A stretch of 64,000 nucleotides of DNA from Methanomassiliicoccus sp. (lineage in GTDB: Archaea; Thermoplasmatota; Thermoplasmata; Methanomassiliicoccales; Methanomassiliicoccaceae), in contig JAAYAX010000011.1 of NCBI GenBank assembly GCA_012719175.1, positions 124,001 through 188,000 on the forward strand. The letters are read 5' to 3'. Both the position numbers and the translations under genes were made by a program. Positions 15,343 to 23,841 of this stretch are shown here, one piece after another (the stretch's first letter is position 1; each line of letters starts with the position of its first letter). The notes beneath the pieces were generated by a model that saw only the letters and a program-made list of their open reading frames with translations, ran no database searches and was not told where the DNA came from.

Positions 15343-15888
15343 TCATCCATCCAGGATGGGTTCGTAGCCATACCAGCTTCCGCCCCTTTTCAGGTACTCC
15401 AGGTTGTCCTCGAGGGTCTTCTGATGCCCTCTCTCCCACTCCACGAGGCGCTGCATCAGCGCCTTCAGCTCCGGGTCCCGGGTCAAGGAAGCGACCTCGC
15501 CGTACATGCGCACGGAGGCCTTCTCCACCTCAATACCCATCTCCACCGCCCTTATCTCATCCTGGGAGGAGAAGCATGCTCCTGGGGGGACATCGGGGAA
15601 GGGACGTTGGGGAACGATATTGGCGTACTCCGGGTCCGGAGCGATGGTGTCTACGTTCTTTCCCGGGAAGATCCTGTCGACCTGCCTTATCAGCCAGGTA
15701 CGGTGGTCCTTCTCATCCTTGGCCAGGCTACGGAGGATCAGCTTTCCCTCCTTGTCCTTGACGCACTCGCTCATCCGCAGGTAGAAGTCCCTCCCGTAGG
15801 TCTCCACCTTTATGGCCGCCGCGAGCAGGCCCAGCTGTTTGTTGAGGATCTGCTGCTCCATCTTCCAATCGCTTCTCTCAGAACCCAT
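15343..15888 (-). CDS. Ferritin-like/rubrerythrin-type diiron protein
   Basis: A four-helix-bundle protein of about 181 residues (ATG 15888; ATG 15897, three residues earlier, is equally possible). The diiron ligands fit KVETYGRDFY, AKDEKDHRTWL, EVEKASVRMYGE and EWERGHQKTLEDN, that is the E...ExxH pattern twice. There is no C-terminal rubredoxin domain (no CxxC pairs), unlike full rubrerythrin. Such proteins remove peroxide or sense oxygen in anaerobes. It stands between the HdrD-like gene, read in the same direction, and the divergent Ehr operon; the oxygen-sensitive partners on both sides make a protective role plausible. Confidence 0.85.
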   Translation of the reverse strand: MGSERSDWKMEQQILNKQLGLLAAAIKVETYGRDFYLRMSECVKDKEGKLILRSLAKDEKDHRTWLIRQVDRIFPGKNVDTIAPDPEYANIVPQRPFPDVPPGACFSSQDEIRAVEMGIEVEKASVRMYGEVASLTRDPELKALMQRLVEWERGHQKTLEDNLEYLKRGGSWYGYEPILDG

Positions 15889-15920
15889 ATCCCTCACTCA
15901 GTAAGAGATTGATGCCATCG

Positions 15921-15929
15921 CTATAAAAA
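15921..15929 (-). promoter_or_regulatory. TATA box of the ferritin-like gene
   Basis: On the minus strand TTTTTATAG lies 24-32 bases before the first possible start codon at 15897, the spacing of a leaderless archaeal transcript. This favours ATG 15897 or 15888 equally. Confidence 0.5.
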
Positions 15930-16025
15930 CATCTTACCATTATTGCCTCAAAAGGTCAGCATAAAGGCTTGCTCAAGGCACGTCCAGAGGACCTCCGGTA
16001 CCTGCGAACTATGGTAGCTGACGAG

Positions 16026-16036
16026 GAAATATTTAT
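16026..16036 (+). promoter_or_regulatory. TATA box of the Ehr operon
   Basis: AAATATTTATG lies about 100 bases before the first Ehr gene at 16130. The predicted start near 16057 leaves a leader of roughly 70 bases, unusual next to the many leaderless genes here; the leader contains a short reading frame. Confidence 0.45.
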
Positions 16037-16067
16037 GAATGACCAGTGGTTTGCCCGCCAAGAGGGC

Positions 16068-16133
16068 ATGGCCAGAACGTTAGAGGTTGAACATCGAAAA
16101 GGAGCGCCGCCCCTCAAGCTGGTCCTTCGATGA
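16068..16133 (+). CDS. Candidate leader peptide, 21 residues
   Basis: ATG 16068 opens a 21-codon frame (MARTLEVEHRK...LKLVLR) whose stop TGA overlaps the ATG of the first Ehr gene by the sequence ATGA. It begins about ten bases after the predicted transcription start, so ribosomes could load on it and re-initiate on the large gene. The peptide resembles nothing known and may be chance; I include it because the overlap would set translation of the operon. Confidence 0.25.
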   Translation: MARTLEVEHRKGAPPLKLVLR

Positions 16134-18196
16134 ACGGTCAAGAGCTTTTCGGTTTGTTCATCCTTACCTCGCTCCTAGGAGCGCTGGCATCGCTTTCGAT
16201 GGGAAGATGGTCCAAGGCCTGTCGGGTGGTGTCCTTCTCTTTTTCCACCTTATCCTCCATGTTGGGACTGGCCCTGGCCCTGGAGGTGCTGCTGGGGAGC
16301 GGGACCGTCGTCCTCACCCTCCCCACGGCCGTGGCCGGCTTCGGCACCTTCTCCTTTGTCATCGATCAGTTATCAGCATTCTTCCTGCTGGCCATCTCTA
16401 TCCTGGGAGCATGCGTATCCATCTACTCACTGGGCTACACCAAGGAGTACGAGGGCAAGTACAGCCTGGGGACCATGGGGCTGCTGTTCAACACCTTCCT
16501 GCTGAGCCTGGTCCTGGTAGTATCGGCGGACAACGCCATCCTTTTCCTGATAATGTGGGAGACCATGTCGGTCTCCTCTTACCTGCTGGTCATGTACGAG
16601 AACAGGAAACAGGACAGCGTGTCCTCGGGTTTGCTGTACGTGGTCATGACCCACCTGGGCACCGCCCTCATCACCGTGGCGTTCATCATAATGTGGCTTA
16701 ACACTCCCGGCGACCACTCCTTCGACTTCTCGGCGTTCCGGGAGCTCGGCGCTCTGGGCGCGATGCCGGAGCTGGCGAGGAACGTCGCGTTCATCCTATT
16801 GCTCATCGGCTTCGGCACCAAGGCCGGCCTGGTGCCCCTGCACGTGTGGCTGCCCCAGGCCCATCCTGCCGCTCCCTCCAACATCTCGGCCATGATGTCC
16901 GGCATCATGGTGAAGACCGCTGTCTACATGCTCATCCGTTGCTACTTCGACTTCCTCGGCACCTGGGACACGTGGTGGGGCCTCCTGGTGCTTCTCATCG
17001 CCTGCATATCAGCGCTGGTGGGTGTGCTGTACGCCTTGATGGAGGAGGACCTGAAGCGGGCCCTGGCCTACTCCACGGTGGAGAACATCGGCATAATCTT
17101 CATCGCCCTGGGGGCGGCCATGGTCTTCGAGTCCTACCATCTGGTCGATCCTGTGGCCAACGCCCATCTGGGCGACCTGGCGGCGCTGGCCCTGATCGCT
17201 GCATTGTTCCACACCCTTTCCCATTCTCTCTTCAAGGGCCTGCTGTTCATGGGGGCGGGGGCAGTCCTCCATGCCACGCACACCAAGAACCTGGAGGAAC
17301 TGGGAGGCCTGGCCAAGAGGATGAGGTGGACGGGGGTGCTGTTCTTCATCGGGGTGCTGTCGATCTCCGCCATCCCTCCCTTCAACGGTTTCGTCGGGGA
17401 ATGGCTGATGTTCCAGTCCCTGCTGCTGACGCAGAACATCACCGATCCCATGGTAAACCTACTTCTCCCCGTGGCCGTGGCCGTCCTGGCCCTCACGGGG
17501 GCACTGGCAGCCGCCTGCTTCGTGCGCATCTTCGGAGCTACGTTCCTGGCCAGGCCGAGGAGCAGGCACGCCGCGGAGGCCCAGGAGGTCCCCCGGAGCA
17601 TGCTCGTGGGCATGGGGATCGCCGCCGGGCTGTGCGTGCTCACCGGCGTTCTCTCGATATTGATAGTTCCCGAGATCGACAAGGTGACCTCCTCCCTCCT
17701 CGGTGTGAGCATCGCCGGGAAGCTGGTCAACGGCCTCATCCTCAGCCCGCCAGCAGGGGAGTTCTCCAGCATGAGCCCCCTGGCCATCGGCGTTCTGCTA
17801 ATGATCGCCATACCCGCATCCCTGGCCATCTCCCGTTTTCTAGGCGGCAGGCACAAGGTCGTGACCGGGGACACCTGGGACTGCGGCACCCCCCTAACGT
17901 CGCGCACCGAGTACAGCGCGTCCGGGTTCTCCGAGCCGATCAACCGCATCTTCAAGTCCGTGTACCGGCCGCACATCGAGGTGAGGACGGAGTACACCAC
18001 ATCCTCGCTCATCAAGAGACGGATCTCCTTCTCCCGTAGCATCGAACCGGTGTTCGAAAGATATCTCTACGCTCCCACGATCGGCCTGGTATTGGCGTTG
18101 GCCAGACGCCTGGGGTTCATCCAGAGGGGAAGCATACAGGCCTACCTGGCGTACATCTTCGTCGTCCTCCTGGTACTGCTGGTGGTGTTCCGATGA
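16130..18196 (+). CDS. Ehr/Hyf-like complex, NuoL/HyfB-type antiporter-like subunit
   Basis: A 688-residue polytopic membrane protein, the large antiporter-like subunit of a complex I/group 4 hydrogenase-type complex. The conserved core reads TKAGLVPLHVWLPQAHP and continues to SGIMVKTAVYMLIR, carrying the buried lysine line used for ion transfer; a second conserved line is EDLKRALAYSTVENIG. The C-terminal third has the GDTWDCGTP segment typical of HyfB/HycC. It would move protons or sodium ions across the membrane. The start ATG overlaps a short leader frame, and the stop overlaps the next gene by four bases (ATGA). The gene order that follows is that of hyf: B, C, E, F, G, H, I, with no hyfD. 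Confidence 0.9.
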   Translation: MNGQELFGLFILTSLLGALASLSMGRWSKACRVVSFSFSTLSSMLGLALALEVLLGSGTVVLTLPTAVAGFGTFSFVIDQLSAFFLLAISILGACVSIYSLGYTKEYEGKYSLGTMGLLFNTFLLSLVLVVSADNAILFLIMWETMSVSSYLLVMYENRKQDSVSSGLLYVVMTHLGTALITVAFIIMWLNTPGDHSFDFSAFRELGALGAMPELARNVAFILLLIGFGTKAGLVPLHVWLPQAHPAAPSNISAMMSGIMVKTAVYMLIRCYFDFLGTWDTWWGLLVLLIACISALVGVLYALMEEDLKRALAYSTVENIGIIFIALGAAMVFESYHLVDPVANAHLGDLAALALIAALFHTLSHSLFKGLLFMGAGAVLHATHTKNLEELGGLAKRMRWTGVLFFIGVLSISAIPPFNGFVGEWLMFQSLLLTQNITDPMVNLLLPVAVAVLALTGALAAACFVRIFGATFLARPRSRHAAEAQEVPRSMLVGMGIAAGLCVLTGVLSILIVPEIDKVTSSLLGVSIAGKLVNGLILSPPAGEFSSMSPLAIGVLLMIAIPASLAISRFLGGRHKVVTGDTWDCGTPLTSRTEYSASGFSEPINRIFKSVYRPHIEVRTEYTTSSLIKRRISFSRSIEPVFERYLYAPTIGLVLALARRLGFIQRGSIQAYLAYIFVVLLVLLVVFR

Positions 18197-19128
18197 TCGT
18201 AGAGGTCCTGCAGACCATCCTGCTCGTGGCCATCGCGCCCCTCATCACCGGCATCATCCGCAAGGTCAAAGCCTATCTGCAGAGCAGGACCGGCCCCAGC
18301 ATCCTTCAGCCCTACCGGGACCTGAGGAAGCTGTTCTCCAAGGGTTCAGTGGTATCAAAAGATGCCTCCTGGGTCTTCACCATCACTCCCTACGTCTGCC
18401 TGTCCGCGATCATGGTGGCAGCCCTCCTCGTCCCAGTAATCTATGCCCGGACGTTCGGGTTCGTGGGCGACCTCATAGTGCTCATCTATCTCCTATCGAT
18501 GATGCGGTTCTTCATGGCCCTGGCGGCCCTGGACACCGGCTCCGCCTTCGGGGGCATGGGGTCCAGCAGGGAGATGTACATCTCCTCCATCGTGGAGCCC
18601 ACCATGCTGCTGTCCATCTTCGCCATGGCCCTGGTCGCGGGGACGACCTCCCTGGGCAACATCGCCGACGGCATCGCCACCAACGGCTGGGACCTGGTGG
18701 CCCCCACCCTGCTTTTGGCCGCGGCGGCCTTCTTCATCGCCACCTTGGCAGAGAACGCCAGGGTGCCCTTCGACAACCCCGCGACGCACCTGGAGCTGAC
18801 CATGATCCATGAGGCCATGCTCCTGGAGTACTCGGGAAAGCAGCTGGCGCTGATGGAGATATCCTCAATGACCAAGCTCATCATCTTCCTGGCCATCCTT
18901 TCCAACGTATTCTTCCCCTGGGGTATTGCCACCGACCTCACGGTCCTGTCCCTGACCGGTGGCCTGCTGGCCTTCCTGGTGAAGGTCCTGGTGCTGGCAG
19001 TGACGATCGCGGTCATCGAGTCCGCGACGGCCAAGATGAGGCTGTTCCGCCTGCCCAACATCCTGACCGTGGCCTTCATCCTCTCCCTTCTCGCTGTCAT
19101 GTCCTTCTACATACTGGGGGCGACCTGA
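18193..19128 (+). CDS. Ehr/Hyf-like complex, NuoH/HyfC-type subunit
   Basis: A 311-residue membrane protein of the NuoH/HyfC/EchB family, which links the membrane arm to the soluble electron-transfer arm. The family segment RTGPSILQPYRDLRKLF (residues 33-49) is intact, as are the acidic loop ENARVPFDNPATHLELTM (residues about 195-212) and the helix run with EYSGKQLALME. About eight membrane helices are evident. The gene overlaps its upstream neighbour by four bases, and the next gene starts directly after its stop codon, so the operon is translated as a unit. Confidence 0.9.
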   Translation: MIVEVLQTILLVAIAPLITGIIRKVKAYLQSRTGPSILQPYRDLRKLFSKGSVVSKDASWVFTITPYVCLSAIMVAALLVPVIYARTFGFVGDLIVLIYLLSMMRFFMALAALDTGSAFGGMGSSREMYISSIVEPTMLLSIFAMALVAGTTSLGNIADGIATNGWDLVAPTLLLAAAAFFIATLAENARVPFDNPATHLELTMIHEAMLLEYSGKQLALMEISSMTKLIIFLAILSNVFFPWGIATDLTVLSLTGGLLAFLVKVLVLAVTIAVIESATAKMRLFRLPNILTVAFILSLLAVMSFYILGAT

Positions 19129-19794
19129 ATGGCTTTCTCCACCACCACCATCATCGACGGCCTGGCCGCGGCCATCCTGCTCACCACCTTCATAGCCATC
19201 GCCAGCAACCGTATGTTCTCCCTGGTCCGCCTGTTCGCCCTGCAGTCAGTGGCCCTGGGGCTGCTGGCGATGTCCGTGGCCTCCATCACCGGCGCGGGGC
19301 ACATCTACGCCGTGGCGGTCCTGACCATCGGCATAAAGGGAGTGGTCATACCCTGGATGCTGCTGTACGTTATGGACAAGATAAGGACCACCAAGGAGGT
19401 CGAGCCCCTGGTCAGCATACCCCTGTCCCTACTGCTGTGCGGGGTCCTGACCGCAGTGGCGTTCTACATAACGGAGCCCATAATCTTCACCAGCGGGACC
19501 ATCACCACCATCACCAAGAACTGTCTGGCCATCTCCCTGGCGGTGGTTCTCATCGGCTTCTATACCATGATCGCGCGCAAGAAGGCGGTCACCCAGATCA
19601 TGGGGCTGCTGACCATGGAGAACGGCCTGTTCCTCGCGGCCATCTCCGTCACCTACGGAATGCCCATGATCGTGGAGCTGGGCATCTTCTTCGACATTCT
19701 GGTCGCGGTCCTCATCATGGGCATGTTCGCCTTCCGCATAAACAAGACCTTTGACAGCGTGGACACCACCATCCTGAGGAGGCTGCACGATTGA
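19129..19794 (+). CDS. Ehr/Hyf-like complex, HyfE-type (NuoK-like) subunit
   Basis: A 221-residue membrane protein with about six or seven helices, of the HyfE/NuoK-related type found in Hyf-like and Ehr complexes. It starts immediately after the NuoH-type gene. The GIKGVVIPWMLLYVM line (residues about 66-80) and EKxVEP-like TKEVEPLVSIP are typical of HyfE. Conserved acidic residues within membrane helices (EVEP region, VELGIFFDILV) may take part in ion transfer. Its presence, absent from ech operons, is one reason to call the complex Hyf-like. The stop overlaps the next start by four bases. Confidence 0.85.
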   Translation: MAFSTTTIIDGLAAAILLTTFIAIASNRMFSLVRLFALQSVALGLLAMSVASITGAGHIYAVAVLTIGIKGVVIPWMLLYVMDKIRTTKEVEPLVSIPLSLLLCGVLTAVAFYITEPIIFTSGTITTITKNCLAISLAVVLIGFYTMIARKKAVTQIMGLLTMENGLFLAAISVTYGMPMIVELGIFFDILVAVLIMGMFAFRINKTFDSVDTTILRRLHD

Positions 19795-21263
19795 TCGAGT
19801 ATATCCTCCTCATACCCCTGATCATCGCCGCCTTATGCTACCCTCTGCGCAGGAGGGCCTTGGTGGAGGCGGTGGCGGTGGCAGGCTCGGCGGTGACCCT
19901 GATAGCATCTCTGTCGATCTCCTACGAGGTGTTCACAACCGGGACCCTGGACGAGGGCCTGCTGTACATGGACGCCCTGTCCGCCTACGTTCTGCTCCTG
20001 GTCTCCCTGGTCGGACTCCTGGCCTGCTTTTACTCCATATCCTACCTCCGCCGGGAGCTGGAGGAGGGGGAGATCACCGAGCTGAAGCTCAGGAACTACT
20101 ACATCTTCTTCCAGCTCTTCGTCTTCACGATGCTCCTGGTCACCGTCTCCAACAACCTGGGCATCATGTGGATCGCCATAGAGGGCACCACCCTGGCGTC
20201 CGCCTACCTGGTAGGTCTTTACGACCGTGACACCTCCATCGAGGCCGCCTGGAAGTACCTCGTCATCTGCTCCGTGGGCATAACCCTGGCCCTTCTGGGG
20301 ACCATCATCGTCTACGCCTCCTCCATACAGGTCCTGGGCGAGGAGTCCAACGCCCTCAACTGGTCCACCCTGCAGGCCAACGCCTCCGCCCTGGACCCAG
20401 GGCTCCTGAAGATATCATTCATATTCATTCTCGTGGGGTACGGCACCAAAGTGGGGCTGTCACCCATGCACACGTGGCTGCCCGACGCCCATTCTCAGGC
20501 CCCCACCCCTGTCTCGGCCCTGTTGTCCGGGGTCCTGCTGAACTGCGCCATGTACGGCATCCTCCGCTTCCACATGATAGTCTCCGGCTCCTCGCTCGGT
20601 GCCGGTTTCTCAGGCGGACTTCTGCTCTTGTTCGGCATAATATCCGTGGCCACCGCGGGGGCCTTCATCATAATGGCCAAGGACTACAAGCGGATGCTCG
20701 CATACTCCTCCATAGAGCACATGGGCATCATTGCCATCGGCTTCGGCTTCGGGGGCTTCTGGGGCATCTTCGGGGCGCTCTTCCACATGCTGAACCACGC
20801 CCTCGCCAAGACCCTCCTGTTCTTCGGTGCGGGTAAGGTCCTGCAGCGCTTCCACACCAAGGACATCGACAAGGTGCACGGCCTCATCAAGGTCCTGCCG
20901 GTAACTGGTGCGCTGTTGCTAGGCGGAGGGCTGGCCATCACCGGGTGCCCGCCCTTCTCGCTGTTCCTGAGCGAGTTCATGATAATGGTCGGGGGGCTCA
21001 GCTCGCAGAACTATCTGGGCACCATACTATACATCGTGCTGCTGATCATCGTGTTCGCGGCCTTCCTAAAGCACATCGGGGGCATGGTCTTCGGGGAACC
21101 ACTGCTGGAGGAGAGGCCCTCCAAGGAGAGGCGGGGCACCGATGTGGTGATGATGGCGGTCCTCCTGATCGCCATCCTGGCGTTGGGCCTGTACGTCCCC
21201 GAGTTCTTGAACGAGGTTCTGGACCAGGTATACCGCCTGTTCGTGCCAGGGGGCGGAGCATGA
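19791..21263 (+). CDS. Ehr/Hyf-like complex, HyfF/NuoN-type antiporter-like subunit
   Basis: A 490-residue antiporter-like membrane protein of the HyfF/NuoM/NuoN group, the second ion-translocating subunit of this complex. The core line is TKVGLSPMHTWLPDAHS, followed by APTPVSALLSGVLLNCA and KRMLAYSSIEHMGI. About fourteen helices are visible. The first residues start at ATA/TTG-free sequence; the start used is TTG 19791 (TTGATCGAGTAT), overlapping the previous stop TGA. Together with the NuoL-type subunit this gives two antiporter-like subunits, where E. coli Hyf has three. Confidence 0.88.
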   Translation: MIEYILLIPLIIAALCYPLRRRALVEAVAVAGSAVTLIASLSISYEVFTTGTLDEGLLYMDALSAYVLLLVSLVGLLACFYSISYLRRELEEGEITELKLRNYYIFFQLFVFTMLLVTVSNNLGIMWIAIEGTTLASAYLVGLYDRDTSIEAAWKYLVICSVGITLALLGTIIVYASSIQVLGEESNALNWSTLQANASALDPGLLKISFIFILVGYGTKVGLSPMHTWLPDAHSQAPTPVSALLSGVLLNCAMYGILRFHMIVSGSSLGAGFSGGLLLLFGIISVATAGAFIIMAKDYKRMLAYSSIEHMGIIAIGFGFGGFWGIFGALFHMLNHALAKTLLFFGAGKVLQRFHTKDIDKVHGLIKVLPVTGALLLGGGLAITGCPPFSLFLSEFMIMVGGLSSQNYLGTILYIVLLIIVFAAFLKHIGGMVFGEPLLEERPSKERRGTDVVMMAVLLIAILALGLYVPEFLNEVLDQVYRLFVPGGGA

Positions 21264-22846
21264 CCGTGGAGAAACTGCGCCGGATCGTGGAAGAGCTGCC
21301 TCCGGAGCTGTACTCCAAGGTGCGTGCTGCGAAGGTACGCGGCAACGACCTGCGTCTGCTGACCGGGATAGACGACCTCGCTTCCCTGGCCAAGCACATC
21401 CACGGAGCACACCAGGCCTCTCTGGTCACCATGCACGCCACCGATGACCGGGCGGCGGAGGACTGCTTCAAGCTCTACGTGGTGCTGTCTCCCCGAGGGA
21501 TCGACGCCTACGTCACCATCATCGCCCCCCTCGAGCCCCGCTCCCAGAGGTTCGTGTCCCTCACCCCTCAGATCAATGAGGCGGATTGGTACGAGAGGGA
21601 GGTCCAGGACATGTTCGGCCTGGAGGCCGTCGGCCATCCCGACCCCCGACCACTGGTCCTTTACGATGATTGGCCCCAGGGCGAGCACCCTTTGCGGAAG
21701 GACTTTCCGCTGGACCGCCGGCCACCGCGGGTCAGGAGCGCGTACCATTTCACCAAGGTCGAGGGCGAGGGCGTGTACGAGATACCCGTGGGCCCGGTGC
21801 ATGCGGGGGTCATCGAACCGGGCCATTTCCGCTTCTCCGTAGCCGGGGAGCCCATCATCAACCTGGAGGTACGGCTGGGGTACGTCCATAAGGGGATAGA
21901 GAAGATATCGGAGAGCACACCCTATTGGAGGGGGACCCACCTCGCCGAGCGCATATCCGGGGACAACTCCGTCGCCCACTCCACCGCCTACTGCCAGACC
22001 GTCGAGGCCCTTGCCTCGGCGGAGGTACCGGAGCGCGCGGAGTACATCCGCACAGTGATGCTGGAGCTGGAGCGAATATACAACCTCATCGGGGACATAT
22101 CCGGCATTGCCCTGGACACGGCCTTCAGTGTAGGCGCCGCCAACGGCTACCTGCTGAGGGAGAAGGCCCTCAACCTCAACGAGTGCCTGACCGGCTCCCG
22201 GCTGCTGCGCTCGGTGAACGTCATCGGCGGGGTGAGGAAGGACCTCTCCGCCAACGATAGGGAGAAGACCCTCTCTGCCCTCGTGCGGCTGAAGCTGGAG
22301 TTCGAGGACCTGGTGGACCTGATGATCACGTCCACCTCGCTTCTGGACAGGGTGGAGACCACGGGTAGGCTGTCCATGGAGATGGCCGTGAGGCTCAACG
22401 TGGTCGGCCCAGTGGCGAGGGCTAGCGGTGTCGACCGTGACGTCCGCAGGGACCATCCCTACGCCGCGTACGACAGGCTGAACTTCCTGGTGCCCCGGGG
22501 AACGGCCGGCGATGTCAACGCCCGGACCAGACTGAAGATGGACGAGGTGAGGGAGTCGTTCTCGCTCATCGACCAGGCCCTGGACGGCATGCCCGCCGGC
22601 CCCATCCGTACAGTGGTGGACAACATCCCCGCGGGGGAGATAGCCATGTCCCTGGTGGAGTCCCCCCGGGGGGAGCTGGTCCACTGGATCCTGGCCGGGA
22701 AGGAGAAACCTTACCGGCACAAGATACGGGACGCGTCCTTCTGCAACTGGCTGGCGATGGAGGAGGCGGTCCTGGGCAACATCGTCCCCGACTTCCCGTT
22801 GATCAACAAGAGCTTCAACCTTTCATATTCGGGGAACGACCTGTGA
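21260..22846 (+). CDS. Ehr complex large subunit, NuoC-NuoD fusion lacking the [NiFe] cysteines
   Basis: A 528-residue fusion. Residues about 50-155 are a NuoC/HyfG-N domain (YEREVQDMFG at 111-120, HPLRKDFPL at 143-151). Residues 160-528 are the NuoD/hydrogenase large-subunit domain. Where a [NiFe] hydrogenase has ExRxCGICxxxH, this protein has ERISGDNSVAH (230-240) with no cysteine, and the C-terminus (SFNLSYSGNDL) lacks the DPCxxCxxR motif altogether. All four nickel ligands are therefore missing, while the fold-specific SVNVIGGVRKDLS and VGPVARASGVDRDVR lines remain. This defines an Ehr-type complex, a hydrogenase relative that cannot handle H2. The acceptor, perhaps a quinone-like, disulfide or flavin carrier, is unknown. 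Start ATG 21260 overlaps the previous stop (ATGA). Confidence 0.9.
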   Translation: MTVEKLRRIVEELPPELYSKVRAAKVRGNDLRLLTGIDDLASLAKHIHGAHQASLVTMHATDDRAAEDCFKLYVVLSPRGIDAYVTIIAPLEPRSQRFVSLTPQINEADWYEREVQDMFGLEAVGHPDPRPLVLYDDWPQGEHPLRKDFPLDRRPPRVRSAYHFTKVEGEGVYEIPVGPVHAGVIEPGHFRFSVAGEPIINLEVRLGYVHKGIEKISESTPYWRGTHLAERISGDNSVAHSTAYCQTVEALASAEVPERAEYIRTVMLELERIYNLIGDISGIALDTAFSVGAANGYLLREKALNLNECLTGSRLLRSVNVIGGVRKDLSANDREKTLSALVRLKLEFEDLVDLMITSTSLLDRVETTGRLSMEMAVRLNVVGPVARASGVDRDVRRDHPYAAYDRLNFLVPRGTAGDVNARTRLKMDEVRESFSLIDQALDGMPAGPIRTVVDNIPAGEIAMSLVESPRGELVHWILAGKEKPYRHKIRDASFCNWLAMEEAVLGNIVPDFPLINKSFNLSYSGNDL

Positions 22847-22855
22847 GGTGCCAAG

Positions 22856-23179
22856 ATGTTCAAGTTCCTTAAGCTGGGAGTGCTAAAGAGGGGGGTTCAG
22901 ACCAAGCCTTACCCGCAGGAGCCTGTGGTGCCCTACGATGCCTTCATGGGTCTGCCGGAAGTAGACGGGGCGGCGTGCGACCGCTGCTCGCATTGCGTGT
23001 CCGTCTGCCCGGTGCAGGCCATCTCCCTGACCGAGGAGGGCGTGGAGATATCCACGGCCCGGTGCATCTTCTGCGGTGACTGCGCGGAGGCATGCCCCAA
23101 GGCCATCAAGATGAGCCGGGAGTTCGAGCTGGCCGCGACGTCGAAGGAGGACCTTAGGGTGGTGTACCGCCATGGATGA
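22856..23179 (+). CDS. Ehr complex, NuoI/HyfH-type 2[4Fe-4S] ferredoxin subunit
   Basis: A 107-residue iron-sulfur protein with two complete [4Fe-4S] motifs: Cys41, 44, 47, 51 (CDRCSHCVSVCP) and Cys70, 73, 76, 80 (CIFCGDCAEACP). It passes electrons between ferredoxin, or another donor, and the proximal cluster of the small subunit. It is short, like EchF and HyfH. It sits nine bases after the large-subunit gene and overlaps the small-subunit gene by eight bases. Confidence 0.92.
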   Translation: MFKFLKLGVLKRGVQTKPYPQEPVVPYDAFMGLPEVDGAACDRCSHCVSVCPVQAISLTEEGVEISTARCIFCGDCAEACPKAIKMSREFELAATSKEDLRVVYRHG

Positions 23180-23639
23180 GGAGACCGAGAGGCTGGGGGA
23201 AGAGCTCAGGAACAAGGTGAGGGAGGTCTTCGGCCGCTCCCTGGCCATTAGAGAGGTGGACGCGGGCTCGTGCAACGGCTGTGAGGTGGAGGTCAACTCC
23301 CTAACGAACGCCATCCACGACATCGAGCGGTTCGGTCTGCACATCGTGGCCTCCCCACGCCATGCGGACATGCTGCTGGTGACCGGTCCGGTGACCCGCA
23401 ATATGGAGCTTCCGCTGCGGCAGACCTACAACGCCACTCCCAGTCCCAAGATGGTGGTGGCCATGGGCTCTTGTGCCATATCCGGGGGCATATACCGCGG
23501 ATCCTATGCGGTCCTGGACGGTGTCGATAAGGTGCTCCCCGTGGATGTTTACATCCCTGGCTGCCCTCCCCGCCCCCAGGCCATCATACAGGGGATAATG
23601 GTGGCCTTAGGCAAGATGGAGGAGAGGAAGGGTCTTTAA
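23172..23639 (+). CDS. Ehr complex small subunit, NuoB/HyfI-type
   Basis: A 155-residue protein of the NuoB/HyfI/EchC family carrying the proximal [4Fe-4S] cluster. The four ligands are present: Cys34 and Cys37 (GSCNGCEVEV), Cys101 (GSCAISGG) and Cys131 (GCPPRP). So the electron path into the large subunit is intact although the large subunit has lost its nickel site. ATG 23172 lies inside the end of the NuoI-type gene. It is the last gene of the operon; a 200-base spacer with a small inverted repeat (GATCA-G-TGATC, 23704-23714) follows. Confidence 0.92.
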   Translation: MDEETERLGEELRNKVREVFGRSLAIREVDAGSCNGCEVEVNSLTNAIHDIERFGLHIVASPRHADMLLVTGPVTRNMELPLRQTYNATPSPKMVVAMGSCAISGGIYRGSYAVLDGVDKVLPVDVYIPGCPPRPQAIIQGIMVALGKMEERKGL

Positions 23640-23841
23640 GCCTGACTTGGCGGAGGCATATGGGCCCTGATCAGCTGTCTCTTTGAACCATCGCGGTTTC
23701 CGGGATCAGTGATCGCTCCCATATCAAATGCGATGGACGATCATAGATCATATGTACGGAGGGTAGTTACAGCCCGGCCGCTATTCGGCCTAACGATTCT
23801 CTCCTGGAAACGCTCTTTATGGGAAAATGCCGAGCGTCTCA

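Noticed and set aside
15242-15367. A 41-codon plus-strand frame upstream of, and overlapping, the ferritin-like gene's end
   Set aside because: No promoter or ribosome binding site, sits between minus-strand genes and overlaps one; likely chance.
21011-22720. A 569-residue minus-strand frame across the Ehr large-subunit gene
   Set aside because: Antisense shadow of a gene with strong homology; no recognisable motif.
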